Assembly (NCBI GenBank): GCA_018814405.1
Contig: JAHIZO010000010.1
Span: forward strand, 62,001-126,000
From: Gammaproteobacteria bacterium
Lineage (GTDB): Bacteria > Pseudomonadota > Gammaproteobacteria > Burkholderiales > Gallionellaceae
Reading direction: 5' to 3'
DNA length: 64,000 bases
Of this stretch, positions 61,300 to 64,000 are shown piece by piece (position 1 is the first letter of the stretch; each line of letters opens with the position of its first letter). The notes under the pieces are model-generated. The model had not been told where the DNA came from. It worked only from the letters and a program-made list of their open reading frames with translations, and did not search any database. Made by a program: the position numbers and the translations under genes.

Positions 61300-63465
61300 A
61301 TGAATTCTTCCCTGCTTTCCGGCCTCAATCCCGAACAACGTGCCGCCGTCGAACTCCCTGCCCAGTCTGCGCTGATCTTGGCAGGCGCGGGCAGCGGCAA
61401 GACGCGCGTGCTGACTACGCGCATTGCTTATCTCATCAGTAACGGGCAAGTCTCGCCGCACGGTTTGCTGGCGGTGACTTTCACCAATAAAGCAGCCAAA
61501 GAGATGGTGACACGCTTGTCCGCGATGTTGCCGATCAATACGCGCGGCATGTGGATCGGTACTTTCCACGGCCTGTGCAACCGCATGCTGCGCGCACATC
61601 ACCGCGAGGCGAACCTGCCGCAGACTTTCCAGATCCTCGACTCGGGCGACCAACTGTCTGCCATCAAGCGTCTGATGAAGTCGATGAACGTGGACGATGA
61701 GAAATATCCGCCGCGCGAGATGCAGCACTTCATCAGCGGCAGCAAGGAGCAGGGCCTACGCGCGCATGAAGTGGAAGCCTACGATCCCTACACGCGGCGC
61801 AAGGTGGAAGTGTTCGCCGAATATGACGCGCAATGTCAGCGCGAAGGCGTGGTGGATTTCTCCGAGTTGCTGTTGCGTTGCTACGAGTTGCTGGCGCGCA
61901 ATCAGGCACTGCGTGAGCACTATCAGGAGCGTTTCAAACACATTCTGGTGGACGAGTTCCAGGACACCAATCCATTGCAATACCGCTGGCTGAAGTTGCT
62001 GGCTGGGCAGAGCAATGCACTGTTTGCAGTCGGTGACGACGACCAATCCATCTACGCTTTCCGTGGTGCGAACGTAGGCAACATGCAGGAGCTGTTGCGC
62101 GACTTCCATGTGGAGAGCGTGATCAAGCTGGAACAGAACTATCGCTCGCACGGCAACATCCTCGATGCGGCGAATGCACTGATCGCCAACAACCGCGAAC
62201 GCTTGGGCAAGAACCTGTGGACCGACGCTGACAAGGGCGAGCAGATTCGCGTGTACGAGGCGGGCACCGATGTGGACGAAGCCGCCTTTATCGTGGAAGA
62301 GATCAAGCAGCTCAACCGTGAAGGCGTGAACCTCACCGAGATGGCTTTGCTGTATCGCTCCAACGCGCAATCGCGCGTACTGGAACATGCGCTGGTATCG
62401 GCGGGCCTGTCGTATCGTGTGTATGGCGGGCTGCGCTTCTTCGAGCGGCAAGAGATCAAACACGCGCTGGCATATCTGCGTCTGATGGAGAACACCGACG
62501 ACGACAACGCATTGCTGCGCATCATCAACTTCCCCACGCGCGGTATCGGCGCGCGCAGCATCGAACAATTGCAGGAAGCCGCCAAGCAATACAACACCAC
62601 TTTGTGGGACGCGGCGGCACGCGCGGGCGGCAAGATAACCGCCTTCGTCGGCATCATCGAAGCCTTGCGCAGCGCGACCAAAGGTCTTCCGTTGCCCGAA
62701 ATCATGGAGCATGTGCTGGAGCACAGTGGCTTGGTGCCGCACTACCAGAACGAGACCGGAGCCAAGAAACGCGAGGCGCAGGAGCGGTTGGAGAACCTGA
62801 ACGAGTTGATCAACTCGGCCACGCTGTTCGTGCACGAGAACGAAGACGATAGCCTTACCTCTTTTCTCACGCATGCCTCACTGGAATCGGGCGAGCATCA
62901 GGCGGGCGACAGCGAGGATGCATTGCATCTGATGACGGTGCACGCCGCCAAAGGTCTGGAGTTCCACACCGTGTTCATCACCGGACTGGAAGAAGGCCTG
63001 TTCCCGCATCAGAACAGCATCGACAACGGTGACCTGGATGAAGAGCGGCGCCTGATGTATGTGGCGATCACGCGCGCACGTCGCCGTCTGTATCTCACTT
63101 GCGCGCAGAGCCGCATGTTGCATGGGAAAACGAACTACAGCACGGTATCGAGCTTCTTGCGCGAGCTGCCGGAAGAGCTACTGCATTGGATCACCCCGCG
63201 CTTCACCGCGCGCAAGACCTTCGATAACGGTCGTCGCGAGACCGAGAGTTATATCTCCGCATTCGGTGGTGCGCCCAGCATTCCCGCCCCCCCTTCACCC
63301 AAGTCTGCATGGCGCATCGGCCAGGCGGTGTTCCACCAGAAGTTCGGCGAGGGCGTGGTGACTGATACGGAAGCCAGTGGCAACGAAGGCCGCGTGCAGG
63401 TCAATTTCAAACGTGCCGGCAGCAAATGGCTGGCACTCGAATATGCCAAGCTCACGCCCATCTGA
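61300..63465 (+). CDS. uvrD: DNA helicase II (UvrD/Rep family)
   Basis: 721-residue SF1A helicase in nucleotide-excision and mismatch repair. Motifs: Walker A ILAGAGSGKTRVLT, VTFTNKAAKEM, HILVDEFQDTNPLQY, VGDDDQSIYAFRGAN, LEQNYRSHGNILDAAN and LMTVHAAKGLEF. The C-terminal part has VTDTEASGNEGRVQVNF, typical of UvrD/PcrA tails. The ATG at 61300 gives the standard ~720 aa. There is no good Shine-Dalgarno, but GATAAT lies at 61288-61293, so a leaderless mRNA is possible. Confidence 0.95.
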   Translation: MNSSLLSGLNPEQRAAVELPAQSALILAGAGSGKTRVLTTRIAYLISNGQVSPHGLLAVTFTNKAAKEMVTRLSAMLPINTRGMWIGTFHGLCNRMLRAHHREANLPQTFQILDSGDQLSAIKRLMKSMNVDDEKYPPREMQHFISGSKEQGLRAHEVEAYDPYTRRKVEVFAEYDAQCQREGVVDFSELLLRCYELLARNQALREHYQERFKHILVDEFQDTNPLQYRWLKLLAGQSNALFAVGDDDQSIYAFRGANVGNMQELLRDFHVESVIKLEQNYRSHGNILDAANALIANNRERLGKNLWTDADKGEQIRVYEAGTDVDEAAFIVEEIKQLNREGVNLTEMALLYRSNAQSRVLEHALVSAGLSYRVYGGLRFFERQEIKHALAYLRLMENTDDDNALLRIINFPTRGIGARSIEQLQEAAKQYNTTLWDAAARAGGKITAFVGIIEALRSATKGLPLPEIMEHVLEHSGLVPHYQNETGAKKREAQERLENLNELINSATLFVHENEDDSLTSFLTHASLESGEHQAGDSEDALHLMTVHAAKGLEFHTVFITGLEEGLFPHQNSIDNGDLDEERRLMYVAITRARRRLYLTCAQSRMLHGKTNYSTVSSFLRELPEELLHWITPRFTARKTFDNGRRETESYISAFGGAPSIPAPPSPKSAWRIGQAVFHQKFGEGVVTDTEASGNEGRVQVNFKRAGSKWLALEYAKLTPI

Positions 63466-63895
63466 TGCACGTCTGCGGCTGATCGCGGAGAGTTTTCAGC
63501 GCCTGACCGGTAAACCGTTACTACCAGAGATGCCGCTTGACGAGCATGCATTGCGCGAAGCAATGTGGCATGCACCGTTCGCCATCGTGGCGCACGGCAC
63601 GGAAGCCGATCCCATCTTCTTCTACGGCAACCGATATGCCTTGCAGCATTTCGAGATGAGCTTCGAGGAATTCGTGCAATTGCCTTCGCGCTTATCTGCT
63701 GAACCCGTGGCACAGGAAGCGCGTGAGCAGGCTTTGGCCAAGGTTGCGCAGCATGGATTCATAGACGGTTACTCAGGTATGCGCGTAGCGAAGAGCGGTC
63801 GCAGGTTCATGATCACCGATTGCACGATATGGAATTTGCTGGATGCGGAAGGCATGTATAAGGGTCAAGCAGCTGTATTCGTGAAGCAAGACTGA
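63443..63895 (+). CDS. MEKHLA-domain protein
   Basis: 150-residue PAS-like protein. The central WHAPFAIVAHGTEADPIFFYGNRYALQHFEMSFEEF block and YSGMRVAKSGRRFMI fit the MEKHLA domain. The frame is open to 63377 inside uvrD; I take the ATG at 63443, which overlaps uvrD by 23 nt. No other ATG gives a usable start nearer the uvrD stop. It may bind a small molecule as a PAS relative; function unknown. Confidence 0.72.
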   Translation: MPSSRPSDARLRLIAESFQRLTGKPLLPEMPLDEHALREAMWHAPFAIVAHGTEADPIFFYGNRYALQHFEMSFEEFVQLPSRLSAEPVAQEAREQALAKVAQHGFIDGYSGMRVAKSGRRFMITDCTIWNLLDAEGMYKGQAAVFVKQD

Positions 63896-63925
63896 TAGAC
63901 AGATGATTCAACCGAGGAGATGGTG

Positions 63926-64000
63926 ATGAGCAAATCGTACAAAGAGATCACGCGTGGCATCAGCAAAGAGCTGACCACCTTCCGCAAAGAAGCGCAGACG
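63926..64000 (+). CDS. Partial CDS at right edge, candidate carboxymuconolactone decarboxylase-family protein
   Basis: A 25-residue N-terminus (MSKSYKEITRGISKEL, then TTFRKEAQT) runs off the window. A strong AGGAG site lies 8 nt before the ATG. The opening resembles AhpD/CMD-family proteins that often accompany MEKHLA genes, but 25 residues cannot confirm this. Confidence 0.45.
   Translation, partial: MSKSYKEITRGISKELTTFRKEAQT

Overview
The window reads as a chromosomal segment of an autotrophic betaproteobacterium, probably in the Nitrosomonadales and resembling Gallionellaceae such as Sideroxydans. This placement is an inference from gene content. The supporting features are a proteobacterial phosphoribulokinase (Calvin cycle), the aroQ-accB-accC-prmA-DUF3426 block, a long-form IF-1 next to a cold-shock gene, and a methylotroph/nitrifier-style sucrose cluster. 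Genes are densely packed, with many ATGA stop/start overlaps. I see no rRNA, tRNA, CRISPR array, IS element or prophage gene.

Region 1 (1-11381, + strand) is a surface-polysaccharide (O-antigen-like) operon. It encodes a CDP-3,6-dideoxyhexose route (rfbF, rfbG, rfbH) followed by a ThDP-dependent carboligase and an SDR reductase, an arrangement that points to a branched sugar of the yersiniose type. Next comes a GDP-fucose/colitose-type pair (epimerase-reductase plus a ColD-like dehydratase) and three glycosyltransferases (GT10, GT11, GT4). apaH closes the block at a bidirectional terminator.

Region 2 (12271-19075, - strand) holds a cspA-infA pair, a periplasmic binding protein overlapping a dCache-PAS-GGDEF-EAL protein, and a PfkB kinase followed by a fructosamine-kinase homologue.

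Region 3 (19154-36217) is an ion-homeostasis island. It contains a complete group-2 Mrp antiporter operon (AB-C-D-E-F-G) running into a P-type ATPase, a Na/Pi-type cotransporter and a DUF2062 protein. Upstream of it lie a SulP/STAS transporter, an antiporter-MscS pair, a second CPA antiporter and a divergent MscS channel.

Region 4 (36231-44093) has a small cysteine-rich secreted protein, an orphan radical-SAM lysine 2,3-aminomutase homologue, and a complete sucrose cassette (fructokinase, sucrose-phosphate synthase, sucrose phosphatase, amylosucrase). With region 3 this suggests a Na+/osmotic-stress locus.

Region 5 (44172-49674, - strand) is the glycine-cleavage operon gcvT-gcvH-gcvP-tpx plus a small membrane protein. 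It sits behind a tandem glycine riboswitch with a textbook terminator, and has a second terminator-like hairpin between gcvH and gcvP.

Region 6 (49685-60156, - strand) is housekeeping: DUF3426, prmA, accC, accB, aroQ, dsbD, cutA, holA, lptE, leuS. Divergent from leuS are prk, uvrD, a MEKHLA-domain gene and a CDS cut by the right edge. Many leaders share a TATAAT-like -10 box followed by a G/C-rich stretch.
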